A DNA stretch of 58,602 nucleotides from Gemelliphila palaticanis (GCA_013415235.1 JACBYF010000009.1:1-58602); one strand, 5' to 3'. Positions 19,326 to 27,851 are shown, counted from the first letter of the stretch. Program-made: numbers and translations. Notes: generated from the letters alone by a model not told the origin.

Positions 19326-19769
19326 CTAAATATTTTCTTCATCAATTAAATATTCCATATCTCCACTATTCCAAATGTACATGATAGCTGATACAGGCTC
19401 TTTCCCATCTTCCCAAAGCCAACCCATATAAGTAGTGCTATTTCCAAAATATCCTTCTGTAATTACTTCAAATTCTGCATCTTTGTACTTTTCAATAAAC
19501 TCCTCTAAATAAAAAGATTTTCCCTTAAAATACCCTTTACCTAAGATTTTATTAAAAATTTGCACTTCACATAAATCAATATCACAGTCTTTAAAACAAA
19601 TTCTTCCTTTGTATGTTTTTTCTTCATAATTAATATATTGAAATATTGAATCCACTTTTAATGTTAATGTATTATTATGAAATTTAATTTCTTTAATTCT
19701 ACTATCATGAAGACTGTAAGGAATATTTCTATTTTTATCAAATTTAAAAATTTTATTATTTTTGATCAT
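19326..19769 (-). CDS. hypothetical protein of the immunity array
   Basis: A 147-residue, strand-rich protein. The segment NIPYSLHDSRIKEIKFHNNTL near the N-terminus (LHDxxI followed by a beta hairpin) recurs in small immunity-type proteins, and FGNSTTYMGWLWEDGK lies towards the end. A GAGGAAAA site precedes ATG. Function unknown; placed with the array by position. Confidence 0.65.
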   Translation of the reverse strand: MIKNNKIFKFDKNRNIPYSLHDSRIKEIKFHNNTLTLKVDSIFQYINYEEKTYKGRICFKDCDIDLCEVQIFNKILGKGYFKGKSFYLEEFIEKYKDAEFEVITEGYFGNSTTYMGWLWEDGKEPVSAIMYIWNSGDMEYLIDEENI

Positions 19770-19782
19770 ATTTTCCTCATTT

Positions 19783-20184
19783 TTATATTTTTTTATTTAA
19801 AATAAAAGGCAAAAGCTCAATAACATTCATATCATCTTCGTCTTTTTCCTCTTTCAAAGAAAGCTTATTAAAAAACTTTTCAAGTTGCTTATTTATCAAC
19901 ATTTTATTTTTAGCTGTTAATCTGGGATATAATTCACTTAAAATCCAATATTGCCATATTACATTATTTGTATTAAAGACTTTTGATATTTCATCCATAG
20001 CAATATCTTGTTTTGCTATAAAAAGTTTTATTATTTCAGGAAAAATAGGCCAATTTCCATCTTGCAACCAAGTTAGTAATTCACTAGTAACTTCAAGAAA
20101 CAGTTCATCACTTAAGTTTTGAAGATTTTTACAAATTTCTAAATCAAATTTATCTTTTGGAAGAATTATACTTTTATTTCTCAT
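19783..20184 (-). CDS. DUF5071-like protein, putative immunity protein
   Basis: A helical protein of 133 residues from the ATG at 20184, chosen because the longer frame (to 20259) would overlap the upstream gene by 52 bp and an AAAGGA site precedes MRNKSIILPKD. The segment TSELLTWLQDGNWPIFPEI matches the W-L-Q-D-x-N-W-P core of DUF5071, which recurs in toxin-immunity loci. WQYWILSELYP follows. No other clue to function. Confidence 0.68.
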   Translation of the reverse strand: MRNKSIILPKDKFDLEICKNLQNLSDELFLEVTSELLTWLQDGNWPIFPEIIKLFIAKQDIAMDEISKVFNTNNVIWQYWILSELYPRLTAKNKMLINKQLEKFFNKLSLKEEKDEDDMNVIELLPFILNKKI

Positions 20185-20206
20185 TATTCTATTTATCCTT
20201 TCAAAA

Positions 20207-20887
20207 TTAAATAGTGTCGTTAAATACGATATACGGAATAGATATTTTCTTTGTATCAATTTCTTTACTCTCTAAGAAGTGCTTAAATCCATATTTCTCT
20301 TTTAAACTCAAATATTCAAACCATAATGGATAATATGTTTTACAGTAGGAAACTAGAAATTCAAAATCTTTATACTTATAACCTAGTTTATCAGCAACTT
20401 CTTCCATCTCTTTTACAGATTGTAATTCTTCTTCTAAACTACCTTCTACAAGCACTCCCCAAGGCAGTTCATGAAGATTAAAATCGTGATATCGAATTAA
20501 TGTTTTTAATTTTAATTTTAAAGCTTTAATATGATATGGATTATATTTAAGCACTGTTGAAACCAATTCCATATGAGAAATATCAAACTTCCACATCATT
20601 TCCTGTAAATTCATTTCTATTATAAATTCTGCAAACTGATAACCATTTTTTAAATCCTCTTTCCAAATAGATTGAAATTTTTGAAAAAATTGCGGATTGA
20701 TATGTACGATATCCTTGTTTTGGGTAATAAACTCTATCAATTCATTAAGCGTCGGATATTCTTGTATTTCTAATTTTCCCCAATCTACCAACATTTTATG
20801 ACGATTTTTTCTTTCATCTTTCGAAAGATAATTATCAACAGGAAATTTTTGATATATTTCTAAATATTGTTTTAAATGTATATTCAT
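20207..20887 (-). CDS. hypothetical helical protein of the immunity array
   Basis: A 226-residue, mainly helical protein. It has the pattern LKYNPYHIKALKLKLKTLI in the middle, echoed by LAINPYYDDARIYMIEVKL in the protein at 25812-26513, so the two may be distant relatives with one helical-repeat unit. Aromatic-rich C-terminal segment CKTYYPLWFEYLSLKEKYG. The frame ends 22 bp before the start of the DUF5071-like gene. Family not identified. Confidence 0.65.
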   Translation of the reverse strand: MNIHLKQYLEIYQKFPVDNYLSKDERKNRHKMLVDWGKLEIQEYPTLNELIEFITQNKDIVHINPQFFQKFQSIWKEDLKNGYQFAEFIIEMNLQEMMWKFDISHMELVSTVLKYNPYHIKALKLKLKTLIRYHDFNLHELPWGVLVEGSLEEELQSVKEMEEVADKLGYKYKDFEFLVSYCKTYYPLWFEYLSLKEKYGFKHFLESKEIDTKKISIPYIVFNDTI

Positions 20888-20924
20888 ACCCTACCTCACA
20901 GTATATCAATTATATTCCCTAACT

Positions 20925-21320
20925 TTATAAAATTTTAAATTTCACAGAACTATTTGGATTCTGTAACTTAGGAAATCCATAAAACTCTCTCAAATAATTT
21001 AAAATTTTATCAATAGAATCATCCATTGTATATTTATTAAAAGGCAACTTGCAAACTATATAAATAAGTCCATCATATTTTACTGGATAAATAATTCCAG
21101 ACTTTTCATTACCATTTATTAAGCGTAATAAATAAGTATCATAATTGGTTGAAATATAAAAATCGAATTCTTGATTATCTGATATATTTTCTGGAATTTT
21201 ATGCACTGATGCCACTTTATAGTCTTTTATACCAAAATTATCATTATCAAAATATACTTTAAATTTTTTCTTTCTCTTCTTTCTTTTTATATATTCAATA
21301 AATTTCTTTATCATTAACAA
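20925..21320 (-). CDS. hypothetical protein of the immunity array
   Basis: A 131-residue protein whose N-terminus is very basic (IEYIKRKKRKKKFKVYF) before a strand-rich body with GIIYPVKYDGLIYIVCKL and a final YLREFYGFPKLQNPNSS. No signal peptide or helix long enough for a membrane. An alternative ATG two codons in is possible. Not recognised. Confidence 0.6.
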   Translation of the reverse strand: MLMIKKFIEYIKRKKRKKKFKVYFDNDNFGIKDYKVASVHKIPENISDNQEFDFYISTNYDTYLLRLINGNEKSGIIYPVKYDGLIYIVCKLPFNKYTMDDSIDKILNYLREFYGFPKLQNPNSSVKFKIL

Positions 21321-21351
21321 CTTTTATCCTTTAAAAATTAAAATTTACTAT

Positions 21352-21738
21352 TTAAGTTTCATCACACCATATTTTAACCTTACAATATTCTTTATTTTTT
21401 GCATAAGTAAAAACTTTTGAATTTCTAATATAATCAAATATGTTTTTACTTAAATCTTCAGCCCAAACCGCTCCATTAAACATTTTATTTTCATTGTCAG
21501 GTTCATATAAAATATCTACACGAACTTGAAGAAACTCTTCATCTTCATTAGAGAATTGCCTAACGAATGAAACTTGAAACATTTGGGTATTTAATGAAGT
21601 GGTAAATGTCCCTGTTTCGAATAAAATCATATCTTCTTTGGCAGGTATTTCACACATTTTCTCAAATATGTTAACAATATTCTCTAACGAGGTTTCTTGG
21701 TTTATATTATTTTTTAAAAAATTGGTTAAATTATCCAT
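21352..21738 (-). CDS. hypothetical acidic protein of the immunity array
   Basis: A 128-residue acidic protein: an N-terminal helix pair (LTNFLKNNINQETSLENIVNIF), then strands with DMILFETGTFTTS, FLQVRVDILYEP and a final YCKVKIWCDET. ATG behind GAGGAAT. Compact single-domain protein typical in size of immunity proteins; family not named. Confidence 0.63.
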   Translation of the reverse strand: MDNLTNFLKNNINQETSLENIVNIFEKMCEIPAKEDMILFETGTFTTSLNTQMFQVSFVRQFSNEDEEFLQVRVDILYEPDNENKMFNGAVWAEDLSKNIFDYIRNSKVFTYAKNKEYCKVKIWCDET

Positions 21739-21763
21739 AAATTCCTCATTTAAAAATTAAAAT

Positions 21764-22207
21764 TTATCCATTCATTCCGCCAAATTCTATATTGTATTCA
21801 TCATCAATTTCTAGAGTAGCTAAATGCCCAAATAAATAATCAGGTTCTGCATCTAAGTCAATCATAAAACTGGAATCCGATACATTTATGGAAACATTGT
21901 TGATAAACAAAGCATCGACAAAATCCTTATAAGTAATTTTTGACCTTGCTTTGAATTCTCTTTTTTCTATTGCTTCATTTACAACATCTACATAATGATC
22001 ATTTTCTATCATAAAGCTATCTAAAATCAGTTCCTTATTTTCATTTATCCAATTTATTTTTTCTTTAATAAAAGAAACCGCATCTTCTATTTCTTCAAAA
22101 TCATCTACAAAAACTAATGTTTCTCTATCCCAAATATTTAATTTACCTTCGTATTCTGTATCTCCTACTAATGTAAATTCGTAATTATCTATAACAAGTT
22201 TTTCCAT
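21764..22207 (-). CDS. DUF2262-like protein, putative immunity protein
   Basis: A 147-residue acidic protein. The C-terminal SSFMIDLDAEPDYLFGHLA is the DxDxDPDYxFGH-type signature I associate with DUF2262, and the N-terminal half has the usual tryptophan-containing INWINENKELI helix. The start follows GAGGAAAAATGT. DUF2262 genes are often found beside SUKH genes in immunity clusters, as here. Confidence 0.68.
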   Translation of the reverse strand: MEKLVIDNYEFTLVGDTEYEGKLNIWDRETLVFVDDFEEIEDAVSFIKEKINWINENKELILDSFMIENDHYVDVVNEAIEKREFKARSKITYKDFVDALFINNVSINVSDSSFMIDLDAEPDYLFGHLATLEIDDEYNIEFGGMNG

Positions 22208-22245
22208 ACATTTTTCCTCACAAACTTTTTTATTGATAAATAAAG

Positions 22246-22752
22246 CTAATAAATTCCAAGTCTTTCCCCACGCATTTTAAAAACCGTCTCAAAATCCATA
22301 TCAAACATCTTACTTTGAAGATTTATTTCTTCAAAATAATATCTCACTTTCTCTTTCCCAAATTCATTTTCTAATTGTTCCCATAAGTCTTTCGTTAATA
22401 CAACATATGCTAAAGTATCATTACCTAAACTTTCAATACAAAAACGAATTTCATACTTGGGTTGAATAAATGCATTTAGATACTTAATGGTAGTATCTCT
22501 ATCCATTTTTTCCTTATAAGGAATCATAAGCGATTTATCTTTATGCTTTAAAATAATATCCTCTCCATAAGGTTTGCCATTATCTTGTAATACTATTTCT
22601 ATCTTATCTTCTATCTTTTCATTGACATAAGAAATAATATCCTCATCATATTCTCTCCAATCAATCCATATAAGAGAATCTGAATCTAAAAGTTCTTCAA
22701 AATTATTAGGATCTTCTAAAAATTTTTTGACATTTTCATAATCTAATTTCAT
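22246..22752 (-). CDS. hypothetical array protein, recombinant paralogue of 27221-27727
   Basis: A 168-residue protein beginning MKLDYENVKKFLEDP with WIDWREYDEDIISYVNEK. Its first ~107 residues differ from the protein at 27221-27727 at only one position (Asn or Lys after EDPN), and the DNA there is nearly identical; the last 55 residues are clearly diverged (TKDLWEQ versus YQSLWEK, and so on). This abrupt change in divergence within one gene indicates recent recombination between the two copies. Start behind GGAGAGCAATT. Function unknown. Confidence 0.7.
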   Translation of the reverse strand: MKLDYENVKKFLEDPNNFEELLDSDSLIWIDWREYDEDIISYVNEKIEDKIEIVLQDNGKPYGEDIILKHKDKSLMIPYKEKMDRDTTIKYLNAFIQPKYEIRFCIESLGNDTLAYVVLTKDLWEQLENEFGKEKVRYYFEEINLQSKMFDMDFETVFKMRGERLGIY

Positions 22753-22876
22753 AATTGCTCTCCTATTTTAGTGATTAAATTCTAATCTACAAATTAAGTT
22801 TTCTTATTCATCGTATTTTCTCCAAAAAGTCCAATTTATCCATTTTTCAATATATTCTACGATTTCATTTTTCGAT
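22429..22876. repeat. near-identical segment, copy A (pairs with 27404-27851)
   Basis: About 448 bp matches 27404-27851 without gaps and with about four mismatches by eye (offset 4,975 throughout). It covers the 5' two-thirds of one 168-residue gene, the intergenic spacer and the 3' end of the preceding gene. Confidence 0.9.
22777..22876 (-). pseudogene. 3' fragment of the gene at 27779-28108
   Basis: The stretch encodes the last residues (VEYIEKWINWTFWRKYDE and stop) of the protein at 27779-28108, almost unchanged, but the rest of the gene is missing: the sequence switches at about 22877 to another gene family. Confidence 0.75.
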
Positions 22877-23026
22877 ATCTAGTTGCGTATATTGTATAAT
22901 TAATTCTTCTTTACTCTCATATTCTGATACTTCTACGATTCTTTTTTCTATTTTAATATTAGCAATATGATCAAAACCATACTTTAATTCTTTTTCACTT
23001 AAAGAGTTATTAATTGACCTATTCAT
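22865..23026 (-). CDS. chimeric 53-residue ORF at a recombination junction
   Basis: Begins MNRSINNSLSEKELKYGFDH at 23026 and ends TQLDIEK. The last codons run into the duplicated segment at 22876, which belongs to another gene. The remnant at 17088-17160 shows that this family should continue QLWVYVTSEFE, so the ORF is a truncated gene with a new C-terminus supplied by the recombination. Its ATG overlaps the stop of the frameshifted zinc-ribbon gene. Whether it is functional is doubtful. Confidence 0.5.
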   Translation of the reverse strand: MNRSINNSLSEKELKYGFDHIANIKIEKRIVEVSEYESKEELIIQYTQLDIEK

Positions 23027-23224
23027 CTTCAACTCTCATTATTTTTTTATATATCTTTTCATCTAAATAGCAATTTACACATCTAACGTTTTCAAATTTA
23101 TGTTGCAATTTTTATAACCATAGATATAGTGAGAACAATTAGGGCATAAATTAACCATTTTTGAAGTTTCTGCAAAATATTCACTTTCACATTCATCACA
23201 AATCTTAATTGTCTTATTTTTCAT
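23019..23224 (-). pseudogene. frameshifted zinc-ribbon gene (copy of 14991-15194)
   Basis: Starts MKNKTIKICDECESEYF and continues through CPNCSHYIYGYKNC, closely matching 14991-15194. A single missing base in the codon after KNC shifts the frame to a stop; restoring it gives HKFENVRCVNCYLDEKIYKK and a stop at 23019. The upstream ribosome-site region (TCAGGAGAA) is conserved with the intact copy. Confidence 0.82.
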
Positions 23225-23247
23225 AAAATTCTCCTGATATATTAAAA

Positions 23248-23484
23248 TTATTTTCTTTTTTCTATAAAATAAACATATTCAAGAAGTTTATTGACTAAGT
23301 CATTATTAAAATCACAACAATCAACTAACATTCTCGAATAAGTAAGCTGAAATTGTGGGTTTTTCTCAAGATGTTGAAGTTCAAAAAGAACTCGTTTCAT
23401 CATATTCATTCCAATTATATCTGATACACTTTCTCTATTTTTAATTTCTAATTGTACTAAATTTTGAAGTTCTTGATTTTTCAT
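23248..23484 (-). CDS. hypothetical 78-residue helical protein
   Basis: Small, helical, with KNQELQNLVQLEIKNRESVSD at the start and NDLVNKLLEYVYFIEKRK at the end. An AAAGGAAAA site precedes ATG, 12 bp after its upstream neighbour. No recognised domain. It may be a complete small immunity protein or a shortened one. Confidence 0.58.
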   Translation of the reverse strand: MKNQELQNLVQLEIKNRESVSDIIGMNMMKRVLFELQHLEKNPQFQLTYSRMLVDCCDFNNDLVNKLLEYVYFIEKRK

Positions 23485-23496
23485 TTTATTTTCCTT

Positions 23497-23892
23497 TTAA
23501 TTATCATTTACTGATAACAGTAAATTCTCTAAATGTGTCTTAAATAAGCTTTCTGGTGTAATTAAAAAGCTTTTTTCTGCAATTTTTTTATTAAAAAATT
23601 CAACACAATCATCATGATTTAAAAATTTATGAATAGTAAGATATTGCTGAATTTCATCTAATACATAGGCACTTTGCTTTAAATCCTCATCTTTAAATCC
23701 ATTGGCATAATGAATACTTTTCATCATTGGTTTTAGTTTTGTTTTAGGGTACTTATTTTTAAATATCTCCTTCAACAATTTTACGGATTCATAAATGGTT
23801 TTATCATCAAAAGTATTTGTATCAACTTCAATTATTTTCTCAGTATTGAAATGCGTTACTAAGTCCATTAATAACTGTTTTAAACTATCCAT
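23497..23892 (-). CDS. hypothetical protein of the immunity array
   Basis: A 131-residue helical acidic/lysine-rich protein: MDSLKQLLMDLVTHFN, KLLKEIFKNKYPKTKL, HKFLNHDDCVEFFNKKIAEK. No motif identifies it. The start is behind AGAGGTCTTAAT. It is followed 12 bp later by the 78-residue gene. Confidence 0.62.
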   Translation of the reverse strand: MDSLKQLLMDLVTHFNTEKIIEVDTNTFDDKTIYESVKLLKEIFKNKYPKTKLKPMMKSIHYANGFKDEDLKQSAYVLDEIQQYLTIHKFLNHDDCVEFFNKKIAEKSFLITPESLFKTHLENLLLSVNDN

Positions 23893-23910
23893 ATTAAGAC
23901 CTCTTTTCTA

Positions 23911-24417
23911 CTAATAAATAGTAACTAAAACATTTCCATTTATTTTTAGTATTTTTTCATAAAACTCTTTCAAATTTCCAAAATACTCCGTAAGTTCTTC
24001 AATTATTTCATCTTTCTCTTCTTCATAGTCCCAGATAGCAGGATAAAGATTAGCGTTTTTACAAGCTTGCATACTGAAATCTTTCATTGATTTTTCAAAG
24101 TCAAAGCTTTCAAGTGCACTCACGATTTCTTTCACTCTGCTTTTTTCTATATATGCAACAAACTCAGCGACCTCTTCTAAAGCATTTACCCCAACAATTG
24201 CCTCGCTTAAGGGATGATTTTTGATTGGAGTATTACTACCTACACCCGTGAACACAAAATGTAATACATCCCACATTTTATCGATATTTGTAGAGAGTTC
24301 AGCTTCTTCGTCCCAATCCTCTACATTTTCAAAAACTTCGTCATTTTCAAAACTTTTTAAATCTAGTAAGTTTTTATCACTTAAATACATATAATTCGCA
24401 TACATTCCCATAGTCAT
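23911..24417 (-). CDS. DUF1877 (YfbM-like) protein, putative immunity protein
   Basis: A 168-residue protein that opens MTMGMYANYMYLSDKNLLDL, as DUF1877/YfbM members do. The conserved KMWDVLHFVFTG followed by HPLSEAIVG, and VAEFVAYIEKSRVKEI, complete the pattern. YfbM-type genes are recurrent in polymorphic-toxin immunity clusters. ATG preceded by AGGAGTTATG; the second Met two codons in is also possible. Confidence 0.83.
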   Translation of the reverse strand: MTMGMYANYMYLSDKNLLDLKSFENDEVFENVEDWDEEAELSTNIDKMWDVLHFVFTGVGSNTPIKNHPLSEAIVGVNALEEVAEFVAYIEKSRVKEIVSALESFDFEKSMKDFSMQACKNANLYPAIWDYEEEKDEIIEELTEYFGNLKEFYEKILKINGNVLVTIY

Positions 24418-24470
24418 AACTCCTAATTTTAAATTGTACTACCATTTTTCATTTTAATTCTCACACCAGT

Positions 24471-24659
24471 TTATCTAGAAAATATACGATCAAACACTTC
24501 TTCCATATCTTCATCCGATAAATCATGCTCTTCTTGTACTATTTTCATATTTTCATAAATTACAGCAAGTTCATCTTCTTCTGTATTTAAATAATCTTCT
24601 CCATTGTTAATGCTAAAATCAGCTAGTATGTTATAAATTTCTTTTATATACTCTTTCAT
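24471..24659 (-). CDS. hypothetical 62-residue acidic protein
   Basis: Very acidic short protein (EEDELAVIYENMKIVQEEHD, then DLSDEDMEEVFDRIFSR). It begins 3 bp after the stop of the gene upstream, suggesting translational coupling. Not recognised; the paired helices could form a small helical hairpin. Confidence 0.55.
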   Translation of the reverse strand: MKEYIKEIYNILADFSINNGEDYLNTEEDELAVIYENMKIVQEEHDLSDEDMEEVFDRIFSR

Positions 24660-24662
24660 AAT

Positions 24663-25055
24663 CTACCCATCAATTCCTATATCAAAAATATCTTCATACA
24701 AACCTTCAAATTCAATATCCAAAATATGATCATAGTCAATGGTATGTTCTGTATAGGTTAATAAAGTTGTATTTCCCATTCTTCTAAATATTGGATTACC
24801 TAATTTTGAGATAATACTTTCGGTACTTTCATTAGGATAACAGTATTTAAAAGTATCTGATTCTACACAAGCCAAAGCTATTTTAGGTAAAGTCTCTTCA
24901 TAAAGATTAATTAACTTATTCGTAAAATCAATTTCTTCCTCTGTAAAATCTTCTTTATAAATGGTTACTTTAATATTTTCATTCTCAAATTCATAATTCG
25001 AAACATACTTTGATTCATTTAAAATAAAGTCTTCTTTTTTCAATAAATAGTTCAT
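24663..25055 (-). CDS. hypothetical protein of the immunity array
   Basis: A 130-residue acidic protein starting MNYLLKKEDFILNESKYVS, with ENIKVTIYKEDFTEEEIDF, a central helix, KLGNPIFRRMGNTTLLTYTEH and an acidic end. ATG follows GAAAGGAAAG. Single globular domain, no family assigned. Neighbours on both sides are within 20 bp. Confidence 0.62.
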   Translation of the reverse strand: MNYLLKKEDFILNESKYVSNYEFENENIKVTIYKEDFTEEEIDFTNKLINLYEETLPKIALACVESDTFKYCYPNESTESIISKLGNPIFRRMGNTTLLTYTEHTIDYDHILDIEFEGLYEDIFDIGIDG

Positions 25056-25073
25056 ATATACTTTCCTTTCAAA

Positions 25074-25787
25074 TTAGTTTATCGGAATATACTCCAAAAC
25101 AACATCACAAATATTCCCTTTATCATCATAACCAAAATATACAGGATACTGTCCATCTCCAAAACCAGACTGAATCATTGGAATAGATAAATCTGTATTA
25201 GGAATTTTAAAGTTTATCCAATCTCCATCTTCTCTTTGAAATTTTGGATTTTTCGTAGCATTTTCCTTAAATTCTTTTGCAAAAAAATCATCATAAATAT
25301 TTTTTTCAGGATTTTCTTTATACCATTCATCTACAAAATCACAGTATTTATCTCTTGTCTTTACATCAACAATCGTTGCGAGTCCTGCATCAACCATAAA
25401 TCCAAAAATACTTTCATTGTCAACTCCTTCTAGGTTTTCATCACCTTTTAGAGCTTCATAATAAACTACTGGCTTATTTTCATTAAATTTTACTCTTGTT
25501 AGTACATAACGATAATATTTTTCTTCTATTTCTGCAACCAAAGTTTCAATTTTATATTTACCAGTTGGTACTTTTGTTAAGTAAGGTTTTTCTTTTCTAG
25601 TTAGCCAAGCCAAAGGATCTCTAACCAAAATTTCACCAGTAGGAAATATGATTTCTCCCATTTCTAAGATAAATAATTGTTTACCATAAATTTCATTTTT
25701 TTCAAAAACTTCTGCATAATTAACAGGTGCAGTTAATAAATCTTTTATTTTTTCATATTTTTCTAACCATTCTTTCGTTGTATTCAT
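25074..25787 (-). CDS. DUF4241 domain protein, putative immunity protein
   Basis: A 237-residue paralogue of 14220-14966, matching it block by block: TKEWLEKYEKIKDLL, LVRDPLAWLTRKE, GFMVDAGLATIVDVKTRD and IPMIQSGFGDGQYPVYFGYDDKG. The two differ mostly in the linker regions, so the duplication is older than the 448-bp repeat. ATG behind AAGGAGTATAT. Confidence 0.82.
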   Translation of the reverse strand: MNTTKEWLEKYEKIKDLLTAPVNYAEVFEKNEIYGKQLFILEMGEIIFPTGEILVRDPLAWLTRKEKPYLTKVPTGKYKIETLVAEIEEKYYRYVLTRVKFNENKPVVYYEALKGDENLEGVDNESIFGFMVDAGLATIVDVKTRDKYCDFVDEWYKENPEKNIYDDFFAKEFKENATKNPKFQREDGDWINFKIPNTDLSIPMIQSGFGDGQYPVYFGYDDKGNICDVVLEYIPIN

Positions 25788-25811
25788 ATATACTCCTTCA
25801 AAAACTGTAAT

Positions 25812-26513
25812 TTATTCTTCATAATATATTGCAATTACTCCACTGTCTACTTTTTTATTATTCTCTTTTCCCCATTCTAAAAAAGATAAAGTTCCTGACT
25901 TTTTCCATTCAATATAATTTTCTATAAGCTCCTGATAAAAATATAAATCTCTAAATAAATATTTTCTTTTTTCCTCGGATGAGAGCTTTTCGATTTCTTT
26001 TTGAGTCACTTCACATAATTTTAAATCTTCCTGTTCTTGTCCATCTTTACAATAATAATCCGGTAAATGATGGGTCGCAAACCAAAGTCTATCTAATTTC
26101 ACTTCAATCATATAAATCCTTGCATCGTCATAATATGGATTGATTGCAAGCGATTTTCTGACATAATCCATACGATAGAGGTATTTTCCAGCCCAATAAA
26201 AGATTTTTTCATCGGCTTTTCCATTTTCACAGTATTCTTCTAACTTCTCATTCAAAACCTTTTTTAATGGGTATGGAAATCCTACATCCATCATAAAGGA
26301 TCGATTTTCTAATGCAAACAAAGTTCGAATAAAGTCCATTTGTTTAACTTCTTCTCTGGTTTCAAAATCTTCAATAAATAAATCTAAATGTTGAAATGCT
26401 TCTTTTCGAAAACCTTTTTCTCTGTTAATCAAATAGTTTTTATATTCTTCTTCCTCATCAAATACTTCTATTAAAAACTCCAAAGCTTGATTCAACACCA
26501 TATCATGAGCCAT
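25812..26513 (-). CDS. hypothetical helical protein of the immunity array
   Basis: A 233-residue acidic, helical protein: QALEFLIEVFDEEEEYKNYL, REKGFRKEAFQHLDLFIEDF, KSLAINPYYDDARIYMIEVK. The repeated helix pattern with NPYY suggests a TPR-like solenoid and a distant link to 20207-20887. AAAGGAGAAA precedes ATG. Not assigned to a named family. Confidence 0.65.
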   Translation of the reverse strand: MAHDMVLNQALEFLIEVFDEEEEYKNYLINREKGFRKEAFQHLDLFIEDFETREEVKQMDFIRTLFALENRSFMMDVGFPYPLKKVLNEKLEEYCENGKADEKIFYWAGKYLYRMDYVRKSLAINPYYDDARIYMIEVKLDRLWFATHHLPDYYCKDGQEQEDLKLCEVTQKEIEKLSSEEKRKYLFRDLYFYQELIENYIEWKKSGTLSFLEWGKENNKKVDSGVIAIYYEE

Positions 26514-26546
26514 GTTTTTCTCCTTTTTATCTCTTTTAAATCCTAA

Positions 26547-27179
26547 TTATTGCCTAATTTGACCATCATAAATTAAAACTTCTTCTCCTAATTCATCCTT
26601 TGAAATAATCCTTACTTCATTATTAGAATATAAAAAATAAAATTCTACCACAGGTAATATTTTGGATAACCCTTCAAAAAAACCATATCTGGTAATTTGC
26701 ACTATTTTTTCATTATTATATTGGAAAAAATAGATATAGAATGATTTTTCATCATCATCTTCATCATTCAAATAGCATATAACCTTAGTATATTTATTAG
26801 CTTTAATATAAGCTATTTTAAGTTGTTTCAGAGTCATATTTTCATCATCATCTTCAACAAACAAAAGAGATTTCTTGTAATTATCATACTCTTCTAAAAA
26901 AAGACTTCCCCAATTATTATTCCTATTATCACAAGAAAAAATTAATTTACTATCCAAATAACAATTTTTTATTGAAGTTTCTCTTTCGTCTTTATAAATC
27001 AAAGCAGGTTTTGATTGATTAAGAGAAGATTCATAGGGAAAAAAATCAAGGTAGGAACTACTCCAATTTATTAATGTAAATGGTGTCGTACTTATCTTTT
27101 CACTTCTTTTATCAAAGGTGTTTTTTTCTAATTCAAAAATTCTATCGATGACTTCGTATTCATCTATAATATTTTTCAT
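26547..27179 (-). CDS. hypothetical protein of the immunity array
   Basis: A protein of 210 residues. The ATG at 27179 is chosen because AAGGAG lies 6 bp upstream, inside a longer frame starting at 27197. Acidic patches (LFVEDDDENMTL, NDEDDDEKSFYIYFF) alternate with strands rich in aromatic residues. Family not recognised; soluble, no export signal. Confidence 0.62.
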   Translation of the reverse strand: MKNIIDEYEVIDRIFELEKNTFDKRSEKISTTPFTLINWSSSYLDFFPYESSLNQSKPALIYKDERETSIKNCYLDSKLIFSCDNRNNNWGSLFLEEYDNYKKSLLFVEDDDENMTLKQLKIAYIKANKYTKVICYLNDEDDDEKSFYIYFFQYNNEKIVQITRYGFFEGLSKILPVVEFYFLYSNNEVRIISKDELGEEVLIYDGQIRQ

Positions 27180-27220
27180 ATTTTTCTCCTTGCACATTTT
27201 TTAAAGTGATCGTATACCTT

Positions 27221-27727
27221 CTACTCTATCCCTAATCTTTCTCCTAGTATCTTAAAAACTGTTTCAAAATCCATATCAAACATCTTGCTTTCAAGAGTTA
27301 TTTCTTCAAAATAATATCTAACTTTTTCTTTTCCAAATTCATTTTCTAACTTTTCCCATAAAGATTGATATAATACCACAAATGCCAAAGTATCGTTACC
27401 AAGACTTTCAATACAAAAACGAATTTCATACTTGGGTTGAATAAATGCATTTAGATACTTAATGGTAGTATCTCTATCCATTTTTTCCTTATAAGGAATC
27501 ATAAGCGATTTATCTTTATGCTTTAAAATAATATCCTCTCCATAAGGTTTGCCATTATCTTGTAATACTATTTCTATCTTATCTTCTATCTTTTCATTGA
27601 CATAAGAAATAATATCCTCATCATATTCTCTCCAATCAATCCATATAAGAGAATCTGAATCTAAAAGTTCTTCAAATTTATTAGGGTCTTCTAAAAATTT
27701 TTTGACATTTTCATAATCTAATTTCAT
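27221..27727 (-). CDS. hypothetical array protein, recombinant paralogue of 22246-22752
   Basis: A 168-residue protein, nearly identical to 22246-22752 over its first ~107 residues (MKLDYENVKKFLEDP, then DRDTTIKYLNAFIQPKYEI) and diverged beyond about residue 115. The upstream spacer and the end of the preceding gene are also shared, as described for the repeat. Function unknown. Confidence 0.7.
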   Translation of the reverse strand: MKLDYENVKKFLEDPNKFEELLDSDSLIWIDWREYDEDIISYVNEKIEDKIEIVLQDNGKPYGEDIILKHKDKSLMIPYKEKMDRDTTIKYLNAFIQPKYEIRFCIESLGNDTLAFVVLYQSLWEKLENEFGKEKVRYYFEEITLESKMFDMDFETVFKILGERLGIE

Positions 27728-27851
27728 AGTTGCTCTCCTATTTTAGTGATTAAATTCTAATCTACAAATTAAGTTTTCTTATTCATCGTATTTTCTCCAA
27801 AAAGTCCAATTTATCCATTTTTCAATATATTCTACGATTTCACTTTTCGAT
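27404..27851. repeat. near-identical segment, copy B (pairs with 22429-22876)
   Basis: Gap-free match to copy A with about four mismatches. Here the segment's right end lies inside an intact gene (27779-28108), so copy B probably represents the original context and copy A the recipient. Confidence 0.9.

Noticed and set aside
20185..20259. Longer start for the DUF5071-like gene
   Set aside because: It would overlap the upstream gene by 52 bp and lacks a ribosome site; the ATG at 20184 has one.
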